Assembly: GCF_003867015.1 (NCBI RefSeq)
Contig: NZ_CP032548.1
Coordinates: 558,001-622,000 of the forward strand
Source: Tenacibaculum singaporense
GTDB lineage: Bacteria; Bacteroidota; Bacteroidia; Flavobacteriales; Flavobacteriaceae
Length of the DNA: 64,000 nt
Reading direction: 5' to 3'
The position numbers were made by a program, and so were the translations under genes. The notes beneath the pieces are model-generated. The model saw only the letters and a program-made list of their open reading frames with translations. It did no database searches and was not told where the DNA came from. This document shows positions 35,129 through 44,690 of the stretch, piece after piece (positions within the stretch are counted from its first letter, which is position 1; each line of letters starts with the position of its first letter).

Positions 35129-35416
35129 ATGAAAAACTTACGAAAAATAATAGCACTTTTTATTTTTATATTCATTACAGGAATTATCGTAACTGTAGTG
35201 AGTATAAATACGACTTTAAACAAAAAAACTCCTTCAGAAGTAGTAACTAAAGATACTATTTACCTTATTAAAGCATCTAAAAAAGCTGTTTAAGTCTTTT
35301 TCTCTCACTTATTATCACTTTTCAACAAACGTAGTATTTACGTCTTATTTTTTGCAATTTGCCATAAAAGAAGACAAAGAAGTTACTCTAATTTTTGTAA
35401 CTCAGTAAATGGTTAG
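35129..35416 (+). CDS. Small single-span membrane protein candidate
   Basis: ATG at 35129. The first 52 residues look protein-like: MKNLRKIIALFIFIFITGII is a positively charged start and one membrane helix, followed by VTVVSINTTLNKKTPSEVV. An A7 run at 35279-35285 then occurs; read straight through, the frame stays open for 95 codons to 35416, but the tail (SCLSLFSHLL..) is not convincing. If one A is missing or skipped, it ends after KKAV with TAA, giving 54 residues, a more natural length. I recognise no family. Low confidence in the 3' end. Confidence 0.35.
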
Positions 35417-35977
35417 TAGAGGAGTCTCTAAAACTTAAATTTCAAAAAAACTGTTATTAACATATTATATTATTAATAAAAGAGATTTTAAAAATTTAAA
35501 AAAAGAAATGATTGTTATTATAGTGTGTTAATATGTAGCATAAAAAGTGGATTTTATTTTTGGTTAAGTGACTTATTAAAATAAATAAACAAGTTATTAG
35601 TTAAATAAAACTTTAAAAATCAACTATAAAATAGAGTTATTAACAAAAGTTATAAACAGCAATTCACTGAAAATTTTGAATAGTTAATTTTCTTTTCAAT
35701 GTAAAAAAAGGGTTAATTTAATGTTGATAAATGTTCATTAAAATCTCAAAAAAAAAGTTGCATAATTAATTCTTGTTCTTGTATTGTAAAAAATATCTAG
35801 AAAATCAAATTTTCTTTTCAGAATATTTTATTAGTTCTTAACAATTAGTTAATATAGTTTAACCCCTTAATTTTAAAGAGGTTATTAAGAATGGTAAAAA
35901 AAGCATTGTTAATTACTGTTGATAACCGTGAATAACTGTATTTTTGTAATTCACAACTGAATTAAAATCAACAAATT
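35417..35977. other. AT-rich gene-free region with DnaA-box-like words (possible oriC)
   Basis: No plausible gene. Clustered words one or two bases from TTATnCACA (the DnaA-box consensus) occur: TTATTAACA at 35637 and TTATAAACA at 35650 on the plus strand; TGTTGATAA at 35722 and 35917 and CGTGAATAA at 35927 on the complement. Long A/T tracts separate them. With parS-type sites at 26-28 kb this makes an origin plausible, but dnaA is not in the window. An alternative is a long regulatory leader of rpiB. Confidence 0.35.
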
Positions 35978-36409
35978 ATGACAATCGCTGTAGGAAATGA
36001 TCACGCAGGCACCGAATACAAATTTGAAATAGTTAAACTTTTAGAAGAATTAGGGCATAAAGTAATCAACTTTGGTACGAATGAAACCGATAGTATGGAT
36101 TACCCAGATACCATTCACCCAGCTGCTGAAGCTGTTGAAACAGGACAAGCAGAAATGGGAATTATTTTATGTGGAAGTGGTAATGGAGCGCAAATGACTG
36201 CTAATAAGCACCAAGGAGTGCGAGCTGCTTTATGTTGGAATAACGAATTGGTGGAATTAACACGTCAACACAACGATGCAAATATTTTAACTATTCCAGC
36301 TCGTTTTGTATCGTTGCAACAAGCTTTAGGTTTTGTGAAGATTTTTTTATCTACCGAATTTGAAGGAGGTCGTCACGCGAATAGAGTAAATAAAATAGCT
36401 TGCTGTTAA
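35978..36409 (+). CDS. rpiB: Ribose-5-phosphate isomerase B
   Basis: 143 residues, RpiB/LacAB family. It interconverts ribulose-5-phosphate and ribose-5-phosphate. The N-terminal IAVGNDHAGTEYKFEI and ILCGSGNGAQMTANKHQGVRAALCWN motif carry the active-site Cys and His typical of RpiB, and LTIPARFVSLQQALGFVKIFLSTEFEGGRHANRV closes the domain. The stop overlaps the ATG of the next gene (TAATG), so the two are translationally coupled. Confidence 0.95.
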   Translation: MTIAVGNDHAGTEYKFEIVKLLEELGHKVINFGTNETDSMDYPDTIHPAAEAVETGQAEMGIILCGSGNGAQMTANKHQGVRAALCWNNELVELTRQHNDANILTIPARFVSLQQALGFVKIFLSTEFEGGRHANRVNKIACC

Positions 36410-36849
36410 TGAATTTTATAGTAAAAAGATTTCAAGAATTAACAACTTCAGAACTATATGAATTACTTCAATTACGTTCTGAAGTTTTTGTTGTTGAACA
36501 AGATTGTGTCTATCAAGATATTGATGGTAAAGATCAAAAAGCTTTACATGTTATAGGAATTAAGGAAGGTAAAATAATAGCCTATACTCGTTTGTTTAAT
36601 AGTGGTGAATATTTTGATACACCTAGTATTGGCAGGGTAGTAGTAAAGGAAAGTGAACGTAAATATGGTTACGGACACGATTTGATAAAAGCATCTATCA
36701 AAGCTATTGTTGATAACTACAAAGAAACTGCCATAACTATTTCTGCACAAACCTATTTACAAAAATTCTACGAATCTCACGGATTTAAACAAGTAGGAGA
36801 AGGATATTTAGAAGACGGAATTCCGCATATAAGAATGGTTAGAAACTAA
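36409..36849 (+). CDS. GNAT-family acetyltransferase (ElaA-like)
   Basis: 146 residues. The start MNFIVKRFQELTTSELYELLQLRSEVFVVEQDCVYQDIDGKD is the ElaA-type N-terminus, and GRVVVKESERKYGYGHDLIKASI contains the acetyl-CoA-binding R/Q-x-x-G-x-G/A-like loop (ERKYGYG). The substrate is unknown. I start at the ATG that overlaps the rpiB stop; an upstream in-frame TTG at 36400 would lie inside rpiB. Its 3' end overlaps the convergent pseudouridine synthase by four bases. Confidence 0.9.
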   Translation: MNFIVKRFQELTTSELYELLQLRSEVFVVEQDCVYQDIDGKDQKALHVIGIKEGKIIAYTRLFNSGEYFDTPSIGRVVVKESERKYGYGHDLIKASIKAIVDNYKETAITISAQTYLQKFYESHGFKQVGEGYLEDGIPHIRMVRN

Positions 36850-37421
36850 ACCAATTCCTCAACTTCTTTAACTTCACCAACTTGCATATTACTTAATAAA
36901 ATATCACCCACACGAACACGTACTAAACGGAGTGTAGGAAAACCAACGGCAGAGGTCATTTTACGTACTTGTCTAAATTTCCCTTCGGTTAAGGTAACAG
37001 ATATCCAAGGAGTAGGACCGTGACGAGCATCTCTAATTTTTTTAGAACGTTCAGGTAAATCTGGCGTATCCATTGCTCTAACTTTGCAAGGTTTAGTCAT
37101 GTATTTTTTTCCGTCAAAACCAATTTCAACCCCATTTTGTAGTTGTTCAATAGCTTCTGAAGTAATAGCTCCGTCTAACTGAACATAATATTCTTTTTCA
37201 ACTCCACCTCTGGTAGTAATAAAGTCGCTTACTTTTCCGTCGGTTGTTAACAACAACAAACCTTCTGATTTTACATCTAACCTACCTACAGCCATTGTAT
37301 TTTCAGGAAAATCGTATAATTCACCCAATAATTTGTGTTTACCTCCTTTTTTTTGATTGGTAATAAACTGAGAAAGAAAACCGTAAGGTTTGTAAATTAT
37401 AAAGTGACGATGGTTTGACAT
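36846..37421 (-). CDS. RluE-like 23S rRNA pseudouridine synthase
   Basis: 191 residues, RsuA/RluE family without the S4 domain. The catalytic motif AVGRLDVKSEGLLLLTTDG contains the aspartate that attacks uridine (near residue 47). FIIYKPYGFLSQF at the N-terminus and VTLTEGKFRQVRKMTSAVGFPTLRLVRVRVGDI at the C-terminus are family marks. RluE modifies U2457 in Escherichia coli 23S rRNA; the same target is inferred here. It lies just past the TonB receptor gene stop, so may be co-transcribed with it. Confidence 0.92.
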   Translation of the reverse strand: MSNHRHFIIYKPYGFLSQFITNQKKGGKHKLLGELYDFPENTMAVGRLDVKSEGLLLLTTDGKVSDFITTRGGVEKEYYVQLDGAITSEAIEQLQNGVEIGFDGKKYMTKPCKVRAMDTPDLPERSKKIRDARHGPTPWISVTLTEGKFRQVRKMTSAVGFPTLRLVRVRVGDILLSNMQVGEVKEVEELV

Positions 37422-37424
37422 AAA

Positions 37425-39443
37425 CTATTTTAAAATGTATGACAAATTAACAAAAATATTTCGCCCCATTCTAGGTATATTTTGCCAATCTGAATAAGTA
37501 GAATAGTACGTGTTAAATATATTTTCTACTCCTGATTTTATTATGAATGAATCGTTGTTTATGTAAAATTTATAACCAGCATCAATATTAAAAATTGTAT
37601 AACTTTTAGTTTTGTCTTCTCCGTAATTTTTAGAAAAATTATGTTGTGTTCCTGCACCCACAACTTCAAAAGTTGATGTAAAAAGATTCTTTGTAAAATC
37701 AATATTTACATTATAAGTTAGAGGGGAAATTAAAGGCAAATTTTCTCCATTAATTTCTTTTCCATAGTTATAAGTTACAGTACTATCAAAGGTAAGCTCT
37801 TTGGTAAATTTATAGGTTAAATTTAAAGAGGAATTAAATTGTAAAACGTTGTTTAAAGAGCTATATACTTTTACTCCATCCGCACCTATAACCATAGGTT
37901 TAATATCAGGATTAATAACGCCTATAATATAATCTGAAATATAAAATAAAGAGTTTTCAAAACCGATAGTTAAATCATTGTTTTTAAAATCAATTTTAGA
38001 ATTGAACTCTAACGATTTTTCATTTTTTAAATTCGGATTCCCGATGTAATCAAAATTATCAAAACTGTTATATAAATAGTTTCCATATCCTTCACTTACC
38101 GATGGAGCTCTCTCTCCATATCCTAATGAAGTTGTAACAGTAAACAGCTGTGTTTTGTTGATAATTTGAGCTGAAAAACTTGGTAAAAATCTATTTTTTG
38201 AAGGGGGTAAATTCGGATAAAATATTTGTAAGCTACCCAAACCAAAATCACTTGCAATCTTATTATTCTGGTATCCTAATCGAGTACTTAATTGAATAGA
38301 TGTTTGATTGTTTAAGGTAATATTATCGCTTATAAACAATCCATTATATAAAGTTCTTACATCTGGCCATGTTAGCATAAACATTAGTTTTTCATTACTG
38401 TTCGCTGGATACATAGTCATTTCTGCTAATGACTTATTATAATGTCCGTTAAGATTAACAGAAAAGCGATGTTTGTTTTTCTTGAGTTGAGACTTCACAT
38501 AAAATCCATAAGTATCACTCCAACCTGGCATATCCATATGAATAGACACGTTTGGTCTTTTGGTATCATCCATAACATGTTTAATACTGTTAGCATACAA
38601 TTTAGCATCTATATAATTAAATAGAGCATTATTGTTTTTATACTCATAATTTATCGAAGCAATGGTAGCTTTTGCTAAAGAAACATCCATAGCTAAAGCA
38701 GGATAACCTATATCGGTAGCCTTGTCAAAAATAAAAGTAACACCTAATTTTTCTTTATTTGAAATTTTATAACCTGCTATAGTTGAAAAATTATATTTAC
38801 TGTATTGAGAAAATAGAACTTCATTATTATTCCCATCTACATAATTATCAGCATTTCTATTAATAAAATCAGTGTTTACATAGAAGTTTTTAGAACTATA
38901 ATTGGCTTCAACACCTATAACTTTAGTGTTTGAGTTGCTTTCATATCCTAAATCTATTCCTGTAACTACTTTTTTAAACTCGTTAGTGAAACTATTTTTA
39001 TCTAGTTTTAAATCGATAGAACCACCAATGGTTTGACCATTTTCTGCACCATGTTGACCAGAATAAACTGCTACTTTTTCAAGATTTGAAATATCTACAT
39101 AAGATGTGATAGGATCCATTTTATCGGTACAAGCACCAAAAATTTGCATTCCATCTATAGTTACATTAATTCTATCAGAAATCATATTATTCAAGGTAGG
39201 TTCCCAGGCATAATTTCCTCTTTTAATCATATTTATTTTAGCTGATTTCTCAAGAAAATCATCTAAGTTGGCCAATGGTTTGGCATATTTTTTATTATTT
39301 ATTTTATTATCTCTTTTACCAATAACAATCACTTCATTTAAAAAGGTGTGAGTTTCTATTGTGTCTTTTTTTTCATTGTTTTCTTGTGATTGAATAGTAA
39401 GGGAAAACAACCCCAAGAGTAGGAGTATTATATAATGCTTCAT
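37425..39443 (-). CDS. TonB-dependent receptor, probable copper receptor (OprC/NosA-like)
   Basis: 672 residues. Signal peptide MKHYIILLLLGLFSLTIQSQ, plug domain (NEVIVIGKRDN, LNNMISDRINVTIDGMQI) and a 22-strand barrel ending LSYILK. In the plug, GACTDKMDPITSYVDISNLEKV at about residues 101-122 closely recalls the conserved Cys/Met-Asp-Pro block of OprC and NosA copper receptors. Outer-membrane, TonB-energised uptake of copper ions or a copper complex is inferred; no other metal can be ruled out. Downstream of a Met/His-rich lipoprotein gene and a Cys-motif protein gene on the same strand. Confidence 0.85.
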   Translation of the reverse strand: MKHYIILLLLGLFSLTIQSQENNEKKDTIETHTFLNEVIVIGKRDNKINNKKYAKPLANLDDFLEKSAKINMIKRGNYAWEPTLNNMISDRINVTIDGMQIFGACTDKMDPITSYVDISNLEKVAVYSGQHGAENGQTIGGSIDLKLDKNSFTNEFKKVVTGIDLGYESNSNTKVIGVEANYSSKNFYVNTDFINRNADNYVDGNNNEVLFSQYSKYNFSTIAGYKISNKEKLGVTFIFDKATDIGYPALAMDVSLAKATIASINYEYKNNNALFNYIDAKLYANSIKHVMDDTKRPNVSIHMDMPGWSDTYGFYVKSQLKKNKHRFSVNLNGHYNKSLAEMTMYPANSNEKLMFMLTWPDVRTLYNGLFISDNITLNNQTSIQLSTRLGYQNNKIASDFGLGSLQIFYPNLPPSKNRFLPSFSAQIINKTQLFTVTTSLGYGERAPSVSEGYGNYLYNSFDNFDYIGNPNLKNEKSLEFNSKIDFKNNDLTIGFENSLFYISDYIIGVINPDIKPMVIGADGVKVYSSLNNVLQFNSSLNLTYKFTKELTFDSTVTYNYGKEINGENLPLISPLTYNVNIDFTKNLFTSTFEVVGAGTQHNFSKNYGEDKTKSYTIFNIDAGYKFYINNDSFIIKSGVENIFNTYYSTYSDWQNIPRMGRNIFVNLSYILK

Positions 39444-39463
39444 TATTCGAAAAGTTTGAAAAA

Positions 39464-39586
39464 GAAGCTGTTTACAACTTAAATTGTTACTAACGAATAT
39501 TATTAACTAATATCAGTTTGGATAATTTCGTTGTACAATTTTTCCCGAAGTTTCGAAAGAGAAAAGAGTAGTTTGTAAACAGCTTC
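39464..39586. repeat. Intergenic element with perfect 14-bp inverted ends
   Basis: GAAGCTGTTTACAA at 39464 and its exact complement TTGTAAACAGCTTC ending at 39586, 95 bp apart. Just inside, AAATTGTTACTAACGAATATTA and the complement of ATAATTTCGTTGTACAATTT pair imperfectly, so the whole can fold into one long hairpin. It lies between the receptor and lipoprotein genes, without any reading frame. Confidence 0.7.
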
Positions 39587-39594
39587 GTAATAAA

Positions 39595-40440
39595 TTAAAA
39601 TTCTAATTCTAGATATAAGCTACTACTTTCATTCTCTTCAGTAACCATTTCACCTTTTATTAACTCTTCTGAATTGTTGTAAACCATCAAGTTTAACTTC
39701 CAATATCCTGTCATTGTTAATGATAAGTCACCTTTGTATAATTTAGTAGTTGAATCAAAGGTTAAATCAGTGTTATTAGGTGAAGTATGATTTCCCATAC
39801 TTGGCATTCTAGGATCATTTTTTATTAGGTAGTCTTCCACTTTTGGAAATGACATCATTGTTTCCATTTTGAATAAACCTACTTTAAAATCGTTCATTCC
39901 TACTTTTGGTGTTGTAGGGTTAATTAAAGCAAGCACATACTTTGTTTTATCAGCCCCCATAAAAACAGCTACATTTTTCTTTGCAGCAGCAGGAACACTT
40001 ATTTGATCTTCTATCGAATACTCTTTACTATCAATAGTATAATTTACTGTAAGACTCCATTTTTCAGTGTCATTTTCTGCCATTTGAAAAATAATATATC
40101 CTTTGTAAAGAGTTTCTGTACCGTCTGCTTTCGTTATAAGAGATTTCGGACAAGAATGCATCATATTACTCATATGCATCATAGGATTCCAAGTAAGCAT
40201 AGCATTTGTAACATATGAATCTGAAGCTTTATCAATTACTCTTAAATAAATATCATTATAACCTTGTTGTAAGCTTTTTTCTGTTGAAAATATTTCAATA
40301 TTATGTGTTGTATTTGATAGTGTTTGAATATAATTTAATGTTGTTGTTTCATCTATTTCTTTTTCGTCTATGTCATTACTACTACATGAAGAAATGATGG
40401 TGATTAATAGGATTGATAATATGTATTTTAAAACTTTCAT
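39595..40440 (-). CDS. Met/His-rich lipoprotein with YtkA/FixH-like domains
   Basis: 281 residues. Lipobox ISSCSS (Cys about residue 19) marks a membrane-anchored lipoprotein. Two immunoglobulin-like domains with the FixH/YtkA pattern (WNPMMHMSNMMHSCP at about 84-98, and LTMTGYWKLNLMVYN at the end) follow. The first carries a striking Met/His/Cys cluster, and the second RMPSMGNHTSP, both suited to copper binding. Inferred role: periplasmic or surface copper-binding partner of the downstream TonB receptor. Confidence 0.75.
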   Translation of the reverse strand: MKVLKYILSILLITIISSCSSNDIDEKEIDETTTLNYIQTLSNTTHNIEIFSTEKSLQQGYNDIYLRVIDKASDSYVTNAMLTWNPMMHMSNMMHSCPKSLITKADGTETLYKGYIIFQMAENDTEKWSLTVNYTIDSKEYSIEDQISVPAAAKKNVAVFMGADKTKYVLALINPTTPKVGMNDFKVGLFKMETMMSFPKVEDYLIKNDPRMPSMGNHTSPNNTDLTFDSTTKLYKGDLSLTMTGYWKLNLMVYNNSEELIKGEMVTEENESSSLYLELEF

Positions 40441-40535
40441 GATTTATTTTTTATTAAGTATTGAATGTGCAGCACCTCACAGTTAAATATTTTTATATCT
40501 AACAGTGCTATTAATTATGAAGAATGAAATCTTCT

Positions 40536-40949
40536 TTAAGCGATATAATTCATAAAAAGTTTTGGAGGAGGAATTTCCTTATCTAATACTAATAAGGGTA
40601 TTTTTTGCAAGTAGTATTCATAATCTTCATTATTTGAATTGAAGATGGTTTCAAAATTAAACAAGGTACTTTTATTAAAAAATAAAACATAAGTACCTCT
40701 AAACTCTTTTTCACTTTCAGATTGTGAAGCAGGTGTATCTTTTTTTGAAACAGTAGAGTCTAATTTTTTCATTAAATAACACTTACCATTACACCCTTGC
40801 TGATTGTCTTTTTGCACACATAATTCCTTGATAATATAATCTTGATATGCAAAAAAATACATCGATACATAAGCTTGATATAAGCTAGAATTTATAACTG
40901 TTAAAGCCATTATAAAGCTAAATAATCGATATGTAAACTTTAATTTCAC
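40536..40949 (-). CDS. Small membrane-anchored protein with Cys motif, copper-locus partner
   Basis: 137 residues. One N-terminal hydrophobic segment (LFSFIMALTVINSSLYQAYVSMYFFA) and then CVQKDNQQGCNGKCYLMKKL with C-x8-C-x3-C, a pattern I know from hypothetical proteins next to Bacteroidota copper receptors. The rest (about 75 residues) is beta-like, without a recognised domain. It is the first gene of the three-gene unit. The function is not known. Confidence 0.65.
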   Translation of the reverse strand: MKLKFTYRLFSFIMALTVINSSLYQAYVSMYFFAYQDYIIKELCVQKDNQQGCNGKCYLMKKLDSTVSKKDTPASQSESEKEFRGTYVLFFNKSTLFNFETIFNSNNEDYEYYLQKIPLLVLDKEIPPPKLFMNYIA

Positions 40950-41095
40950 ATAGCAAAAGTACTACTAAACATTTTATTTAAAACTGATTTATATCATATT
41001 TATAATCATGTATAATAAAACTAAAAAAAGTAAAAATTAATGTCACTTTTTAGTAACTTAGCCGTTCTTATTACTTAAAATAATTAGCACGATTT

Positions 41096-42103
41096 ATGGC
41101 AGCAGATAAAGAAAAAGAAGCGAAATTAAAAGCGCTTCAACTTACACTAGATAAGTTAGATAAAACGTACGGTAAAGGAACCGTAATGAAGTTAGGAGAT
41201 AGCCAAGTAGAAGATGTAGATGCAATATCGTCAGGTTCTTTAGGATTAGATTTAGCCCTAGGAGTAGGAGGGTATCCTCGTGGAAGAATTATAGAAATTT
41301 ACGGACCAGAATCATCAGGTAAAACAACTTTAACAATACATGCAATTGCAGAAGCCCAAAAAGCTGGAGGTATTGCTGCTTTTATTGATGCTGAACATGC
41401 TTTTGATCGTTTTTATGCTGAAAGTTTAGGCGTTGATGTAGATAACTTAATTATTTCACAACCAGATCATGGTGAGCAAGCTTTAGAAATTGCTGATAAC
41501 TTAATCCGTTCAGGAGCTATTGATATTGTAGTAATTGATTCGGTTGCAGCATTAACACCAAAATCTGAGATTGAAGGTGAAATGGGTGATTCTAAAATGG
41601 GATTACATGCTCGTTTAATGTCACAAGCTCTACGTAAGTTAACAGGTACGATTAGTAAAACAAACTGTACAGTTATATTTATTAACCAGTTACGTGAAAA
41701 GATTGGAGTTATGTTTGGTAACCCAGAAACTACAACAGGGGGTAACGCTTTAAAATTCTATGCATCGGTTCGTTTAGATATTCGTCGTAGAACACAAATT
41801 AAAGATGGTGATAAAGTAATTGGTAACAGCACTAAAGTTAAAATTGTAAAGAATAAAGTAGCTCCACCATTTCAACAAACTGAATTTGATATTATGTATG
41901 GTGCAGGAATATCAAAAGTTGGTGAAGTTTTAGATATTGGTGTAGAGTACGGAATTATAAAGAAAAGTGGTTCATGGTTTAGCTATGGAGACACTAAATT
42001 AGGTCAGGGTAGAGATGCTGTAAAAGGTGTTATTAAAGATAATCCTGAATTAATGGAAGAACTTGAAAATAAAATTAAAGAAGCTATTGAAAACCAAGAA
42101 TAA
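41096..42103 (+). CDS. recA: Recombinase RecA
   Basis: 335 residues, a normal RecA. It forms the filament on single-stranded DNA for homologous recombination and the SOS response. Walker [10 protein letters not shown] is at about residues 70-78, the Walker B-type VVIDSVAAL near 144, and [30 protein letters not shown] holds the L2 loop region. The acidic C-terminal tail ([14 protein letters not shown]) is short. No LexA-type operator was recognised upstream. It ends at its own terminator. Confidence 0.98.
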   Translation: MAADKEKEAKLKALQLTLDKLDKTYGKGTVMKLGDSQVEDVDAISSGSLGLDLALGVGGYPRGRIIEIYGPESSGKTTLTIHAIAEAQKAGGIAAFIDAEHAFDRFYAESLGVDVDNLIISQPDHGEQALEIADNLIRSGAIDIVVIDSVAALTPKSEIEGEMGDSKMGLHARLMSQALRKLTGTISKTNCTVIFINQLREKIGVMFGNPETTTGGNALKFYASVRLDIRRRTQIKDGDKVIGNSTKVKIVKNKVAPPFQQTEFDIMYGAGISKVGEVLDIGVEYGIIKKSGSWFSYGDTKLGQGRDAVKGVIKDNPELMEELENKIKEAIENQE

Positions 42104-42139
42104 GAAATTTTAAATTTAAAGTTCAAACTATTACTATTT

Positions 42140-42178
42140 TAAAAAGCTGTTCTGGTTATCTAGAACAGCTTTTTTTAT
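42140..42178 (+). terminator. recA terminator
   Basis: AAAAAGCTGTTCT / AGAACAGCTTTTT stem with eight-base loop, followed by T7, 37 bp past the recA stop. Confidence 0.9.
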
Positions 42179-42276
42179 AAAAAAGTAGGGTACCAATACC
42201 ATTCAAATTGCTTTTTAGCTTTTGAATTATTGTTTGATGAAGTTAGAAAAATGAGTCAAGTATATAAGAGTATAAT

Positions 42277-42708
42277 TTAAACTCCAGTACTTCCAAAACC
42301 ACCAGCACCACGTTCAGTTTCATCTAAAATAGCTACTTCTTGCCAGTTTACACGTTCGTGTTTTGCAATCACTAATTGTGCAATACGCTCACCGTCGTTT
42401 ATTACAAAATCTTCATTAGATAGATTAACTAAAATAACTCCAATTTCACCACGATAATCCGCATCAACAGTACCAGGAGAATTTAAAACAGTTATTCCTT
42501 TTTTAGCAGCAAGCCCACTACGCGGACGAACTTGAGCTTCATATCCAACAGGAAGCGCAATAAATAAACCTGTTTTAATAATAGCTCTTTCTAAAGGTTT
42601 TAAAATAATAGCAGCATCTATATTGGCACGCAAATCCATACCAGCTGAACCTTCAGTTTCATATGTTGGAGTTTGGTGTTTTGATTTGTTTATGATTTGT
42701 ACATTCAT
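42277..42708 (-). CDS. dut: dUTP diphosphatase
   Basis: 143 residues. Hydrolyses dUTP to dUMP. All five trimeric dUTPase motifs are visible: AGMDLRA (I), PRSGLA (II), [13 protein letters not shown] (III), GERIAQLV (IV) and the C-terminal [11 protein letters not shown] (V). I start at the ATG at 42706-42708 (MNVQIINKS), which gives the family-typical N-terminus; the frame extends eight codons further to 42732. It is divergent from gpsA with 95 bp between starts. Confidence 0.96.
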   Translation of the reverse strand: MNVQIINKSKHQTPTYETEGSAGMDLRANIDAAIILKPLERAIIKTGLFIALPVGYEAQVRPRSGLAAKKGITVLNSPGTVDADYRGEIGVILVNLSNEDFVINDGERIAQLVIAKHERVNWQEVAILDETERGAGGFGSTGV

Positions 42709-42803
42709 GTTCTTTTGATTTTCAGTTTTCAAATATAATAACCTTTAAGTTTAGAGAGTCGATTATAGATTTCTTAATTTTGTACTACAAACAAATACTA
42801 CTT

Positions 42804-43799
42804 ATGAGCAATCAAACTAGAATAGCCGTTTTAGGAGGTGGAAGTTGGGCAACAGCTATTGTTAAAATGTTATCAGAAAATTTAGAAACTATTGGTTGGT
42901 ATATGCGTAGCATATATGCTATTGAACATATTAAACGTAACAAACATAATCCTAGTTATTTAAGTTCAGCAGAGTTACATCCTGAACAGTTAGATTTGTC
43001 TGAGAATATAAATTATATTGTTGAAAATTATGACGTGTTAATTTTTGCCGTTCCTTCTGCTTTTTTGAACGGAGAATTAGAAAAACTTACTGCTTCCTTA
43101 GAGAATAAAGTTATTTTTTCAGCCATTAAAGGAATTGTACCAGAATCAGGATTAATTGTTGGTGAACATTTTCATGAAAAATACAATATACCATATGAAA
43201 ATATTGGGGTAATATCTGGACCATGTCATGCAGAAGAAGTAGCAATGGAACGCTTATCGTATTTAACACTTGCTTGTCAAGATGAAGAAAAAGCTAAAAA
43301 ACTTAGTGAAGCTATTGCAGGACGCTATATTAAAACTAAAATATCTGATGATATTATTGGTACTGAATATGCAGCGATGTTAAAAAATATTTATGCTATA
43401 GCAGCAGGAATTGCTCATGGTTTAGGCTATGGAGACAATTTTCAAGCGGTATTAATGAGTAATGGTATTAGAGAAATGAAACGCTTTATTAAAAAGATTC
43501 ATAAAATGAAGCGTAATATCAACAATTCAGCATACCTAGGTGATTTGTTAGTTACTGGATATTCTACATTTAGTAGAAATAGAATGTTTGGAAACATGAT
43601 AGGAAAAGGCTACACTGTAAAATCTGCAATGTTAGAAATGAGTATGGTTGCTGAAGGATACTATGCTACAAAAAGTGCATATAAAATCAATCAAAAAAAC
43701 AAAGCTAAAACTCCAATAATCGACGCTGTTTATAACGTTTTGTATGACAAAAAAGAAGCGAAAGATGAGTTTTTAAAGTTAACAAATAGATTAGATTAG
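42804..43799 (+). CDS. gpsA: Glycerol-3-phosphate dehydrogenase [NAD(P)+]
   Basis: 331 residues. Makes sn-glycerol-3-phosphate for membrane lipids. The Rossmann motif is VLGGGSWATA at about residues 10-19; SGPCHAEEVA, and TEYAAMLKNIYAIAAGIAHGLGYGDN with the catalytic Lys, are family signatures. I start at the ATG at 42804; a TTG at 42780 would precede it with no family support. It does not lie with plsC or other lipid genes. Confidence 0.95.
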   Translation: MSNQTRIAVLGGGSWATAIVKMLSENLETIGWYMRSIYAIEHIKRNKHNPSYLSSAELHPEQLDLSENINYIVENYDVLIFAVPSAFLNGELEKLTASLENKVIFSAIKGIVPESGLIVGEHFHEKYNIPYENIGVISGPCHAEEVAMERLSYLTLACQDEEKAKKLSEAIAGRYIKTKISDDIIGTEYAAMLKNIYAIAAGIAHGLGYGDNFQAVLMSNGIREMKRFIKKIHKMKRNINNSAYLGDLLVTGYSTFSRNRMFGNMIGKGYTVKSAMLEMSMVAEGYYATKSAYKINQKNKAKTPIIDAVYNVLYDKKEAKDEFLKLTNRLD

Positions 43800-44027
43800 T
43801 TGTTTGCATTTGTACAAATAATCCTTCTTAATAAAAATTAAGAAGCCCCATCAATCGCTTCTATAATTGAGTTGTGTATAGGTCTTGTAACAAGATACAA
43901 TAAAAACAAATTTAGTTTAAAAATCTGATTAACAAAGTTTTTAATTAAATATATTACAAATTAAATATATAGTATAAATTCACTATTAATTGTATTTTTG
44001 TTACTTTTAGTTTAAAACTAAACAAAC

Positions 44028-44687
44028 ATGAAAACAATTCAAGAAGCTGTTGAAATTACCATCAGAAAAACTCCTTTCATAGAAGAAGCTCTAAATGAGA
44101 AGTTAATTAATGTATCATCGTTAGCAAGAGAAATTTTACCTGAAGTTTCTAAACTGTTAAAAAAAGAAGTGAAAGTAGGTGCAGTTATGATGGCTATTAA
44201 TAGACTATCACCAGCAAATGAATTGAGAGTTCGAAAAAATATTAAGCGACTTGCTTTAAATTTGGGTGACGTGATTGTCCGTTCTGATTTGTGCGACTTC
44301 ACTTTCAAGAATACTACTTCGTTATTAAAAGAAATTGCTAAAATTTTAAGTAAATCTGCTGATAGTAAAGATTATTTTTTAACAGTTTCACAAGGTATTT
44401 TTGAAACAAATATTGTTACAAGTAAAAACTTACAACCATTTGTTGAAGAAATTTTTAAGAAAGAAGCATTAATTAATAATGTAAATGATTTAGCTTCTAT
44501 AACTATAAAACTACCAAAAGGAAATTTAGATCAATCAGGTATTTATTACTTCATTTTAAAACAATTTGCTTGGGCTAACATTGCAGTACAAGAAGTAATT
44601 TCTACCACACACGAAATGACCATAGTGGTGAAAGAAAGAGATGTTAATGAAACATTTGCCATTTTAATGGATCTCAAATTAAATTAA
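44028..44687 (+). CDS. Conserved hypothetical protein with ACT-like C-terminal domain
   Basis: 219 residues, cytoplasmic. The C-terminal half (NVNDLASITIKLPKGNLDQSGIYYFILKQFAWANIAVQEVISTTHEMTIVVKERDVNETFAILMDL) has the beta-alpha-beta-beta-alpha-beta pattern of ACT domains, like the regulatory part of aspartate kinases. The N-terminal half is helical (SSLAREILPEVSKLLKKEVKVGAVMMAINRLS). No kinase core is present, so it is not aspartate kinase itself. It is followed by an MFS gene three bases later, so probably one operon. Confidence 0.65.
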   Translation: MKTIQEAVEITIRKTPFIEEALNEKLINVSSLAREILPEVSKLLKKEVKVGAVMMAINRLSPANELRVRKNIKRLALNLGDVIVRSDLCDFTFKNTTSLLKEIAKILSKSADSKDYFLTVSQGIFETNIVTSKNLQPFVEEIFKKEALINNVNDLASITIKLPKGNLDQSGIYYFILKQFAWANIAVQEVISTTHEMTIVVKERDVNETFAILMDLKLN

Positions 44688-44690
44688 TTC

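Noticed and set aside
43820..43850. CTTCTTAA / TTAAGAAG hairpin after gpsA as terminator
   Set aside because: No T tract follows it; left out as a terminator.
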